64,000 nucleotides of DNA, from positions 310,001 to 374,000 of the forward strand of contig CAWBLP010000018.1 of assembly GCA_963789495.1 (NCBI GenBank), written 5' to 3'. Below, piece by piece: positions 1 to 7,619 of this stretch. The position numbers were made by a program, and so were the translations under genes. The notes below the pieces were generated by a model. The model was not told where the DNA came from. It was given only the letters and a program-made list of their open reading frames with translations, and did not search any database. Each line of letters opens with the position of its first letter. The first letter of the stretch is position 1. This stretch comes from CAWBLP01 sp963789495. GTDB lineage: Bacteria > Pseudomonadota > Alphaproteobacteria > Acetobacterales > Acetobacteraceae.

Positions 1-1489
1 CCACCAGCACCTGCACGCGGTCGGCCACCCGGGTCAGCCGCTCGCCCACCGCGGCCGCGGTGGCGCCGCCGACGCCGGAATCCACCTCGTCGAACACCAA
101 AGTCGGCACCGAGGAGCCGGAGGACAGCACCACCTTCAACGCCAGCATCAGCCGCGACAATTCGCCGCCCGAGGCGATCCGCGCCAGCGGGCCGAGTTCC
201 TGGCCGGGATTGGTGGCGATCAGGAAGCGGACGGAATCGGCACCGCCCTCCCCCCACTCGGCTTCCTCGCGCGCCGCCACCTCGGCGTGGAAGCGCGCCT
301 TGTCGAGCCGCAACGGCGGCAGTTCCTTCGCCACCGCCCGGTCGAGCCGGCCCGAGGCGCCGCGGCGCGCCGCGGACAGTGCTTCGGCGGCGGCGACATA
401 GCCGGTGCGGGCCTCCGCCGCCCGCTGCTCCAGCGCGACGATCTCGGCGGACCCGGTCTCCAGCGCCGCCAGCCGCGAGGCCAGCGTATCCAGCAGCGCC
501 GGCAGGTCGGCCACCGGCACGGCATGCTTGCGCGCGGCGGCACGCAGGCTGAACAGCCGCTCCTCCGCCTGTTCCAGGCGACGCGGATCGGCATCCGCCT
601 CGGCGGCCAGCCGGGTCAGCAGGGTTTCCGCCTCGGCGAGCGCCTCCTCGGCCCGTTCCAGCGCCGCCAGCGCCGGCCCGGCCGGATTGACCGCCTCGGG
701 CTGGCCGGACGGCACCAGCCGCTGCAAGGTCCGCGAGGCCGCCCGCAGCGCCGCCGCCGGTCCGGCGCTGCGCCGGTCGCGCGGCGTCAGTTCGGCGACC
801 GCGGCGGCGATCGCCTCGCCGCGGCGCTCATCCTGCTGCAAACGCTGGCGTTCCGCGGCCAGCCGGTCTTCCTCGGCTTCCTGCGGGGCCAGCCTGGCGA
901 GTTCATCCACCGCGTGGCGCAGCCATTCCTCATCGCGCTCCGCCGTCGCGATCGCCTCGCGGGCCGCGTCGAGCGCCGCCAGCGCGGAGCGCCAGGTGCG
1001 CCAGGCGCCGGAAACCGCCTGGCGCAGCGCCACCGGCACGCCGAACGCATCCAGCAGCGCGGCATGGCCGGCGGGATCGGCCAGCCCCATCTGCTCATGC
1101 TGCCCCTGCACCTCGACCAGCAGTGCGCCGGTCCGCCGCAGCAGGGCGACGCCGACCGGCTGGTCGTTGACGAAGGCGCGCGAGCGACCGTCCCTGGTCA
1201 CCACGCGGCGCAGCACGATCTCGTCCTCGGCCTCCAGCCCCTGCTCCGCCAGCAGCGCCAGTGCCGGATGGCCGGCCGGCGGGGCGAAGCAGGCGGTCAC
1301 CACCGCCTGTTCGGCGCCGCGCCGCACCAGGCCGGCATCGGCGCGGGCGCCCAGCGCCAGGCCCAGACTGTCCAGCAGGATGGATTTGCCGGCGCCGGTC
1401 TCGCCGGTGAGTACGGTCAGTCCGCCGAGGAACGACAGGTCCAACCGGTCGATCAGCACCACGTCCCGGATCGCCAGCGCGGTGAGCAT
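1..1489 (-). CDS. recN: DNA repair protein RecN (C-terminus beyond window)
   Basis: SMC-like ATPase that acts in recombinational repair of double-strand breaks in the cytoplasm. The ATG lies at 1489-1487 and the frame stays open to base 1. The N-terminus has a Walker A motif GETGAGKS at residues 29-36. A Walker B/signature segment of the form FDEVDSGVGG is read near the window edge, so about 496 residues are present and some 55-65 C-terminal residues are missing. A Q-loop-like VEVQGQHEQ is also visible. It follows bamD with a 19-bp gap, the order commonly seen in alphaproteobacteria (bamD-recN-ligA). The Ala/Arg/Glu-rich middle is the expected coiled coil. Confidence 0.93.
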   Translation of the reverse strand, partial: MLTALAIRDVVLIDRLDLSFLGGLTVLTGETGAGKSILLDSLGLALGARADAGLVRRGAEQAVVTACFAPPAGHPALALLAEQGLEAEDEIVLRRVVTRDGRSRAFVNDQPVGVALLRRTGALLVEVQGQHEQMGLADPAGHAALLDAFGVPVALRQAVSGAWRTWRSALAALDAAREAIATAERDEEWLRHAVDELARLAPQEAEEDRLAAERQRLQQDERRGEAIAAAVAELTPRDRRSAGPAAALRAASRTLQRLVPSGQPEAVNPAGPALAALERAEEALAEAETLLTRLAAEADADPRRLEQAEERLFSLRAAARKHAVPVADLPALLDTLASRLAALETGSAEIVALEQRAAEARTGYVAAAEALSAARRGASGRLDRAVAKELPPLRLDKARFHAEVAAREEAEWGEGGADSVRFLIATNPGQELGPLARIASGGELSRLMLALKVVLSSGSSVPTLVFDEVDSGVGGATAAAVGERLTRVADRVQVLV

Positions 1490-1508
1490 GCTGCCCGCGC
1501 CTGCCGGG

Positions 1509-2498
1509 TCAGAAGATCGAGTGCCAGGTGCGCGAGATGAACCCGCGCTCCGGCGGCGCCGGTCGGGGCGCCTCCCCCTGGACCAGGTCGTCACGGTACA
1601 AATCCCGGTAGCTGTCCTCGTACCACACGCTGCCCGGGTAGTTGTAACCCAGCACCGAGGCGGTCTTCCGGGCTTCCTGCTTCAGGCCGAGGATCAGGTA
1701 GATCTCGGTGAGCCGGTGCAGCGCCTCCGGCACGTGGTTGGTGGTCTGGTAGTCATCCACCACGCGCTGGAAGCGGCCAATCGCCGCCTCATACAGGTGC
1801 TGGCTTTCATACCAGCGGCCGACCTCCATTTCCTTGCCGGCGAGGTGGTCGCGGCACAGGTCGATCTTGAGCTGGGCGTCGCGCGCGTAGGTGGTCTCCG
1901 GGAAGCGGTTCACCACTTCCTGCAGCGCGTTCATCGCCTGCTCGGTGCCCTTCTGGTCGCGCTGGATATCGGCGATCTGCTCGTAATAGCAGAGCGCCCG
2001 CAAGTAATAAGCATAGGCGATGTCGCGATGCGCCGGATGCAGCTGGATGAAGCGGTCCAGCGTGCCAAGTGCGTCGGTGTAGTGGTTCTGCAGGTACTGG
2101 GCGTAGCCCTGCATGAGCTGGGCGTTAACGGCCCAGGTGGAATAGGGGTAGTTCTGCTCGACGGCACTGAACTGGTCGCCGGCGGAGGCATATCGGTTGC
2201 TGTTCAGCGCATCAACGCCGTTGTTGTACAGCGTCTCTACCGGGGCGGGCGGAGCGCCGGTGTCCGCCTCCTCGTCCTTGGAGCTGCCACAGCCGGCCAG
2301 CAATGGCAGCACGGCCATGGCGACGAGGCTGAACCGGCGGACGGCGCGGGGGGTTGGGTTACGAATTCGGGTCCATTGCCGCGGCTTATAGCATGCGTCT
2401 GCGCCGCGCGAAGGGGGGCGGCGGCGGGCGGATGCGATGCCGTGGAGTGCTGGGCCGGCACGGCGCTGTGGCGAGGCGACGCGTAGCAGACCGATCAT
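1509..2498 (-). CDS. bamD: Outer membrane assembly lipoprotein BamD
   Basis: Lipoprotein of the BAM complex that inserts beta-barrel proteins into the outer membrane. The body from the Cys at residue 70 on shows the TPR-like repeats of BamD/ComL (segments such as YPYSTWAVNAQLMQGYAQY and FPETTYARDAQLKIDLCRDH). The lipobox is LLAGC. The start is unclear. The only in-frame ATGs are at 2498, giving an implausible Arg-rich 60-residue leader, and at 2318, giving almost no signal peptide. An ATG at 2376 in another frame would give MDPNRNPTPRAVRRFSLVA before the lipobox if one base of the AA pair at 2364-2365 were removed, so a one-base sequence error is possible. It is transcribed with recN. Confidence 0.9.
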   Translation of the reverse strand: MIGLLRVASPQRRAGPALHGIASARRRPPSRGADACYKPRQWTRIRNPTPRAVRRFSLVAMAVLPLLAGCGSSKDEEADTGAPPAPVETLYNNGVDALNSNRYASAGDQFSAVEQNYPYSTWAVNAQLMQGYAQYLQNHYTDALGTLDRFIQLHPAHRDIAYAYYLRALCYYEQIADIQRDQKGTEQAMNALQEVVNRFPETTYARDAQLKIDLCRDHLAGKEMEVGRWYESQHLYEAAIGRFQRVVDDYQTTNHVPEALHRLTEIYLILGLKQEARKTASVLGYNYPGSVWYEDSYRDLYRDDLVQGEAPRPAPPERGFISRTWHSIF

Positions 2499-2700
2499 CG
2501 AGCCTGCAGCGGTCCATCTGAGCCGGGTGCAGCGCTACGAGGCTGGCACGGGACACCCGACCTTGGATGTGGTCCGGCATCCGGCGCTTGCGCTGTCGGC
2601 GAGCGCCGACGTAACGGGCCTCACCAAACAGCAGTGCGAACGCCGATGCGCTGAGGATCACCCCATGCCAGACACTCAGGCGCTGATGCAGAGAATTCAG
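2494..2700 (+). pseudogene. Remnant of an XRE-family HTH regulator
   Basis: Reading + in the frame of 2437-2874 gives a stretch like the second half of a Cro/C1 HTH domain: HLSRVQRYEAGTGHPTLDV, followed by ALALSASADV. In intact family members this reads roughly as recognition helix, RYEAG-S-P-L and then a helix ending in SVSAD. No start or complete N-terminal helices are present, and the reading degrades after about 2620. I infer a decayed regulator in the bamD-sucD gap. The rest of the interval (2499-2794) shows no gene. Confidence 0.4.
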
Positions 2701-2794
2701 GCACTGCCCCCGAGTTCCCGATATGTGCATCAAGGCGCGGAACCAGTTGCCATACGCTGCGCATGGGCCTGGCTGATCCGGCGGCCGCAGCCCG

Positions 2795-3670
2795 CTACCC
2801 CTTCAGCACGTCCACCATGGTGGACCCCAGCGCAGCCGGGCTTTCCGTCACATGAATGCCGGCGGCGCGCATAGCCTCCTGCTTGGCCGCCGCGGTATCG
2901 CGCCCGCCGCTGATCACCGCGCCGGCATGGCCCATGCGCCGGCCCGGCGGCGCGGTGGCGCCGGCGATGAACCCCACCGTCGGCTTCTTCACCTTGTGCT
3001 TCGCCAGGAACTCGGCCGCCTGGATCTCGCTCTGCCCGCCGATCTCGCCGATCATGATGATCTGCTTGGTCTCGTCGTCGGCCAGGAACATCTCCAGCAC
3101 CTCGATGAAGTCGGTGCCCTTCACCGGGTCTCCGCCAACGCCGACACAGGTGGTCTGGCCCAGCCCGACCGCCGTGGTCTGCGCCACCGCCTCATAGGTC
3201 AGCGTGCCGGAGCGGGAGACGATGCCAACCGAGCCGCGCTTGTGGATGTGGCCGGGCATGATGCCGATCTTGCAGGCATCGGGCGTGATCACGCCCGGGC
3301 AGTTCGGCCCGATCAGCCGGCAGGGCGACCCGGTCAGCGCCCGCTTCACCCGCACCATGTCGAGCACCGGGATGCCGTCGGTGATGCAGACGATCAGCGG
3401 GAATTCGGCGTCGATCGCTTCCAGGATCGCCTCGGCGGCGAAGGGCGGCGGCACATAGATCGCGGTGGCGACGGCGCCGGTCTTCTCCCGCGCCTCCCTC
3501 ACCGTGTCGAACACCGGCAGGTCCAGATGAGTGGTGCCGCCCTTCCCGGGGGTGACGCCGCCGACCACCTTGGTGCCGTAGGCGATCGCCTGCTCGCTGT
3601 GGAACGTGCCCTGGGCACCGGTGAAACCCTGGGTGATGACGGTGGTGTCGGCGTCGACCAGGATTGCCAT
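2795..3670 (-). CDS. sucD: Succinyl-CoA synthetase alpha subunit
   Basis: Catalytic alpha subunit of succinate-CoA ligase in the TCA cycle (succinyl-CoA + NDP + Pi to succinate + CoA + NTP). It has 291 residues, the usual length. The N-terminal CoA-binding Rossmann domain includes GFTGAQGTFHSEQAI. The ligase domain holds the phosphorylated histidine at about residue 248 in GRRMGHAGAVISGG. The GPNCPGVI motif is at about 121. The start ATG (3670) overlaps the sucC stop as TAATG, so translation is coupled. It is the last gene of mdh-sucC-sucD. Confidence 0.97.
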   Translation of the reverse strand: MAILVDADTTVITQGFTGAQGTFHSEQAIAYGTKVVGGVTPGKGGTTHLDLPVFDTVREAREKTGAVATAIYVPPPFAAEAILEAIDAEFPLIVCITDGIPVLDMVRVKRALTGSPCRLIGPNCPGVITPDACKIGIMPGHIHKRGSVGIVSRSGTLTYEAVAQTTAVGLGQTTCVGVGGDPVKGTDFIEVLEMFLADDETKQIIMIGEIGGQSEIQAAEFLAKHKVKKPTVGFIAGATAPPGRRMGHAGAVISGGRDTAAAKQEAMRAAGIHVTESPAALGSTMVDVLKG

Positions 3671-4866
3671 TACGCGGCCTCCTGCACGGCCTTGACGATC
3701 TTGCCCGCCGCGTCCGCCAGGTTGTCCGCGGCGATAATCGGCAGGTTGGACTTGGCCAGGATGTCCTTGCCCAGATCCACGTTGGTGCCTTCCAGCCGCA
3801 CCACCAGCGGCACCGAGAGCTGCACCTCCCGCGCGGCCGAGACCACGCCGTCGGCGATCACGTCGCAGCGCATGATGCCGCCGAAGATGTTGACCAGGAT
3901 GCCTTCGACATTCGGGTCCGACAGGATGATCTTGAACGCCGCGGTGACCTTTTCCTTGGTGGCGCCGCCGCCGACATCCAGGAAGTTCGCCGGCGCCATG
4001 CCGAACAGCTTGATGATGTCCATGGTCGCCATGGCGAGGCCGGCGCCGTTCACCATGCAGCCGATATTGCCGTCCAGCGCCACGTAGTTCAGGCCGTATT
4101 TCTCGGCCTCCAGCTCCTTCGGGTCTTCCTCCGCCTCGTCCCGCAACTTCTCCAGCTCGGGATGGCGGAACAGCGCATTGTCGTCGAAGCTGATCTTGGC
4201 ATCCAGCGCGACGATGTCGCCGTCGCCGGTCACCACCAGCGGGTTGATCTCCAGGATCGCGCAGTCGAGTCCGGTGAACGCCGCATAGATCGCGGTGACG
4301 AAGCGGGTGAACGCGGCGACCTGCCTGCCTTGCAGTCCCAGCCCCTGGGCCAGGCGGCGGGCATGGAAGCCAGCGATGCCGGAGACCGGATCGATCACGA
4401 CGCGCAGGATCCGCTCGGGATGATGGGCGGCGACCTCCTCGATCTCCATGCCGCCATCCTGCGAGGCGACCAGGGTGATGCGGCCGGCGTCGCGGTCCAC
4501 CAGCACGGACAGGTACAGCTCGCGGGCGATGTCGCAGCCGGCCTCGACATAGACGCGATGCACGGTGCGGCCGGCCGGACCGGTCTGCTTGGTGACCAGC
4601 GTGTGGCCGATCATCGCCTCCGCCGCCGCATGCACGTCCTCCGGCGAGCGGCAGACCCGCACGCCGCCCTTGCCTTCGGGATCGTCGGCGAAGCTTCCGG
4701 CGCCACGGCCGCCGGCATGGATCTGCGCCTTCACCACGTTCACCGGGCCGGCGAGCTGCTTTGCCCCCTCGACCGCCTCATCCGCCGTCCAGGCGACCAC
4801 GCCCTTCGGCACCGCGACCCCATAGCCCTTGAGCAGCTCCTTGGCCTGGTATTCGTGGATATTCAT
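3670..4866 (-). CDS. sucC: Succinyl-CoA synthetase beta subunit (ADP-forming)
   Basis: Nucleotide-binding beta subunit of succinate-CoA ligase, 398 residues, full length. It begins MNIHEYQAKELL, the classic SucC start. An ATP-grasp domain follows (KAQIHAGGRGAG near residue 46), and a C-terminal ligase domain carries the GGGATKEKV and NIFGGIMRCD motifs. The start lies 4 bp after the mdh stop and the stop overlaps sucD. This forms one polycistronic unit that links malate dehydrogenase and succinyl-CoA synthetase, a frequent alphaproteobacterial arrangement. Confidence 0.97.
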   Translation of the reverse strand: MNIHEYQAKELLKGYGVAVPKGVVAWTADEAVEGAKQLAGPVNVVKAQIHAGGRGAGSFADDPEGKGGVRVCRSPEDVHAAAEAMIGHTLVTKQTGPAGRTVHRVYVEAGCDIARELYLSVLVDRDAGRITLVASQDGGMEIEEVAAHHPERILRVVIDPVSGIAGFHARRLAQGLGLQGRQVAAFTRFVTAIYAAFTGLDCAILEINPLVVTGDGDIVALDAKISFDDNALFRHPELEKLRDEAEEDPKELEAEKYGLNYVALDGNIGCMVNGAGLAMATMDIIKLFGMAPANFLDVGGGATKEKVTAAFKIILSDPNVEGILVNIFGGIMRCDVIADGVVSAAREVQLSVPLVVRLEGTNVDLGKDILAKSNLPIIAADNLADAAGKIVKAVQEAA

Positions 4867-4870
4867 GGGC

Positions 4871-5824
4871 TTAGCCGATGAGCTTCTGCGCCGCCTCGAT
4901 CAGCTCCCGCACCGTGCCGCAGGATTTGTCGAACGCCGCCTTCTCCTCGGCATTCAGCTCGATCTCGACCACCCGCTCGATGCCGCCGACGCCGATCACC
5001 ACGGGGACGCCGACATACAGGTCCTTGATGCCATATTGGCCGTTCAGATAGGCGGCGCACGGCAGCACGCGCTTCTTGTCCTTCAGGTAGCTTTCCGCCA
5101 TCGCGACGGCGGACGCGGCCGGCGCGTAGAAGGCGCTGCCACGCTCCAGCAGCTTCACGATCTCGCCGCCGCCATTGGCGGTGCGGGCGACGATGGCGTC
5201 GATCTTCGCCTGCGTGCTCCAGCCCATCTTCACCAGGTCGGGCACCGGGATGCCGGCGACGGTGGAGTAGCGGGTCAGCGGCACCATGCTGTCGCCGTGG
5301 CCGCCGAGCACGAAGGCGGTGACGTCTTCGACCGAGACGCCGAATTCCTGGGCCAGGAACAGCCGGAAGCGGGAGCTGTCGAGCACGCCGGCCATGCCCA
5401 CCACCTTGTTGGTCGGCAGGCCGGACTTCTGCTGCATGACCCACACCATCGCATCCAACGGGTTGGTGATGCAGATGACGAAGGCGTCCGGGCAGTTGGT
5501 TTTGATCCCCTCGGCGACCTGCGCGATGACGCCGGCGTTCTTGCCGATCAGGTCGTCGCGCGACATGCCGGGGGTGCGCGGGAAGCCGGCGGTGACGATG
5601 ACAACATCGGCGCCCTTGATGGCGGCATAGTCGGAGCCACCGGTCATCAGCGAGTCGAAGCCGTCCACCGGGCCGGACTGCATGATGTCGAGCGCCTTGC
5701 CGGCTGCCACGCCGCCGAACACGTCGAACAGGACGACGTCGCCCAGTTCCTTCAGGCCGATCAAATGGGCGAGCGTGCCGCCGATATTGCCGGCGCCGAT
5801 CAGGGCGATTTTGTTGCGGGCCAT
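4871..5824 (-). CDS. mdh: Malate dehydrogenase
   Basis: NAD-dependent malate dehydrogenase of the LDH-like type (malate to oxaloacetate, TCA cycle), 317 residues. The ATG at 5824 is chosen because the protein then begins MARNKIALIGAGNIGG, with the dinucleotide-binding glycine motif at residues 10-15. The same frame stays open upstream but runs into repeat DNA. Substrate arginines are seen at R83, R89 (TAGFPRTPGMSRDD) and R153, and the catalytic histidine is H176 in VLGGHGDSM. It is the first gene of the mdh-sucCD operon, so the promoter should lie in 5825-5998, just before the hairpin repeat. Confidence 0.97.
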   Translation of the reverse strand: MARNKIALIGAGNIGGTLAHLIGLKELGDVVLFDVFGGVAAGKALDIMQSGPVDGFDSLMTGGSDYAAIKGADVVIVTAGFPRTPGMSRDDLIGKNAGVIAQVAEGIKTNCPDAFVICITNPLDAMVWVMQQKSGLPTNKVVGMAGVLDSSRFRLFLAQEFGVSVEDVTAFVLGGHGDSMVPLTRYSTVAGIPVPDLVKMGWSTQAKIDAIVARTANGGGEIVKLLERGSAFYAPAASAVAMAESYLKDKKRVLPCAAYLNGQYGIKDLYVGVPVVIGVGGIERVVEIELNAEEKAAFDKSCGTVRELIEAAQKLIG

Positions 5825-6361
5825 GGCTGGTGTCCTTGCCGAAAGCGCCCGGCCGGAGCCGCGGCGGTGGAGTGGGCATAGCCCCGACCGCTGGCGGCGG
5901 CGAGGCGGAAGGCGGGTTTCACTAGCGGATTGGCTGCGACGCGGCAAGCTGGTGCGGCGCAGCATGGCGCGGTGTGCGGCTGCGCTGCTGGGGGCAGTAA
6001 GCGTCGGGGGCGGTTGCCCCCGAACCCCCGGCAAGGGGCGCTGCCCCTTGCATCCCCGCCAAGGGCCCGGCCCTTGGAACCAACTCCCTTTGGGGTGGGG
6101 AGGGGGCCGTTCCGAGATGGCCGGATGGTCCGAGACCGCCACGCCCCCTCCCCAACCCAAACAGTATGTGATTGCAAAGGCGAGCCTTTGCTGGAGGTCC
6201 AGCGACTGTCTTGGTTGTCAAGCGTCGTGTCGCCTTTTCATTGTCCGGCGCGGGCGGCGTCGCCTCAAGACTGACGCTGCGCGCCATCGCCTGCGGCGAC
6301 TTCGGTCTTGACCCGACGCCGCCCGCCCCAGGCCTGGCTTCAGTCGGCACGACAGCGTCCT

Positions 6362-7309
6362 TCACGCGGCGCGCCATGGCGTGTTGTTCCGCACCATCGC
6401 GTTGAGGATCGTCAGCAAGCGTCGCATGCACGCAACCAGAGCCACCTTGCGCGGCTTGCCGGCCGCCCGAAGGCGCTGGTACGTCTCCTTCAGCACCGGG
6501 TTCCATCGGCTGCCGATCCAGGCGGCCATGTAGAGCGCCGCTCGCACCGCGCCGCGCCCGCCGCGGATATGCCGCGTGCCATGGTGCTGACCACTGTCAT
6601 GCGCAACCGGAGCGACACCCACCAGCGCGGCGATGCGACGCCGGTCGAGGCTGCCCAGTTCAGGCAAATCCGCCAGCAGCGTCCGGGTGGTGGCAGCGCC
6701 GACACCGGGCACCGACAGCAGCAGCGCCGCCCGCTCGCACCACGCCGGGCTCGCCCGCACCGCGGCGTCCAGATCGGCGTCGAGCTGGCTCAACGCCTTG
6801 TTCAGCCACGCCAGATGCGCCGCCAACTGGCGGCGGACCGCCGCAAGCCTTGCCTGCTGCGAGCGCATCGTCTCGGTGCTGATCATCTCCACCAGTTGAC
6901 GCCGGCGCGCGACCAGGTCCGCCAGCTCACACGCCGCCGCGTCCGGTTGCGGCCGTTGTTCCGGTCGGATCGCCGCAGCGAAACCGGCAATGACCCGCGG
7001 ATCCAACCGATCGGTCTTGGCCAGACAACCGCTCGCGCGGGCGAAATCGCGGATCTGCCGCGGGTTGACCACCGCCACCGGCAGGCCGGCACCCCACAGC
7101 GCCGCCGTCACGACCCGCTCGAAGCCGCCGGTCGCTTCCAGCACGATCAAGGTCGGCGCGCACGGTCGCAGCCGCACCAGCAGATCGTCGAGGCCCGCCG
7201 CATCGCGGTTCAGGCGAAACGCTGCGCCGGACGGGTGAACGAAAACGTCGATATGCGCCTTGCCGACATCGATGCCGACGAAGCACGCAGCGGAGTGTGT
7301 CGCATCCAT
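6362..7309 (-). CDS. IS110-family DEDD transposase (bridge-RNA recombinase), copy 1
   Basis: Transposase of 315 residues. The RuvC-like N-terminal domain starts FVGIDVGKAHIDVF with D14, has E59 in LEATGGFE, and D100/D103 in AKTDRLDPR. The C-terminal Transposase_20 domain (SVPGVGAATTRTLLADLP) holds the conserved serine S239 in AHDSGQHHG. The ATG at 7309 is chosen because the protein then begins directly before the RuvC fold. The upstream open frame is the non-coding leader. The product is identical in sequence to the copy at 41625-42572. Such enzymes act with a structured RNA from the element that pairs with donor and target DNA. Confidence 0.93.
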   Translation of the reverse strand: MDATHSAACFVGIDVGKAHIDVFVHPSGAAFRLNRDAAGLDDLLVRLRPCAPTLIVLEATGGFERVVTAALWGAGLPVAVVNPRQIRDFARASGCLAKTDRLDPRVIAGFAAAIRPEQRPQPDAAACELADLVARRRQLVEMISTETMRSQQARLAAVRRQLAAHLAWLNKALSQLDADLDAAVRASPAWCERAALLLSVPGVGAATTRTLLADLPELGSLDRRRIAALVGVAPVAHDSGQHHGTRHIRGGRGAVRAALYMAAWIGSRWNPVLKETYQRLRAAGKPRKVALVACMRRLLTILNAMVRNNTPWRAA

Positions 7310-7311
7310 GG

Positions 7312-7479
7312 GATCCCGTCCTTGCTGATGCGGGCTCGACGAGCGGCCCGGGCGACTGTTCGGGCTCAGGGATGACGTCGCGGATGGCACCCCGCGCTGG
7401 ACCACGGGCTCGCTCGCCCCAGGAGGCAACGGGGTTCCATCCGCACCCGACACCGCAATTCTACCACGGGACGGGAGCG
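7312..7479 (-). ncRNA. Predicted bridge RNA of IS110 copy 1
   Basis: Same leader as copy 2, where the details are given. Here the left target guide TTGCCTCCT lies at 7429-7421, the right target guide GGTCCAG at 7403-7397, and the donor-like ACAGTCGC at 7359-7352, all on the minus strand. The 5' limit is approximate, placed a few bases after the putative -10. There is no protein-like reading in this interval, and the position (left end to transposase ATG) is that of bridge RNAs in the IS110 subgroup. Confidence 0.72.
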
Positions 7480-7619
7480 CGGGAGAGATACAAGGGGGCA
7501 AAGCCCCCTGGTGGGGTTCGGGGCAACGCCCCGATGCTTGCTCCGTCCCACCACCGGCGTTCCCACCTGGCACGGGCCGCGAACCTCTGCTTAACCATTC
7601 CGGCGCAGCATGCCCGGGC

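Larger units (their letters stand above)
6203..7494 (-). mobile_element. IS110-family insertion sequence, copy 1 (1292 bp)
   Basis: The ends were found by aligning this copy with the inverted copy at 41440-42731 and with the unoccupied repeat at 12221-12471. In transposase orientation the left flank ends in ...TTTGCCCC, then a CT core and TGTATCTC of the element. The right end reads ACAGTCG, again CT, then GGACCTCCAGC of the repeat. There are no terminal inverted repeats and no target duplication beyond the shared dinucleotide, as is usual for IS110 elements. There is a 183-base leader, a 948-bp transposase gene and a 159-base 3' segment. Confidence 0.88.
5999..7541 (+). repeat. Multi-hairpin repeat, copy A (split by IS110)
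   Basis: The parts at 5999-6200 and 7493-7541 together match the intact 251-bp unit at 12221-12471. The outer ends are inverted relatives of gcaagcgtcgggg. Inside is a chain of short GC-rich hairpins, such as gcaaggggcgctgcccctt and a long stem built from ttggggtgggg and its complement. The IS110 element interrupts the second-last hairpin. That hairpin would read ccagggggc-aaa-gccccctgg when rejoined. Confidence 0.85.

Noticed and set aside
405..2486. Long plus-strand open frame opposite recN and bamD
   Set aside because: Ser/Arg/Ala-rich with no domain; recN and bamD on the other strand are well supported.
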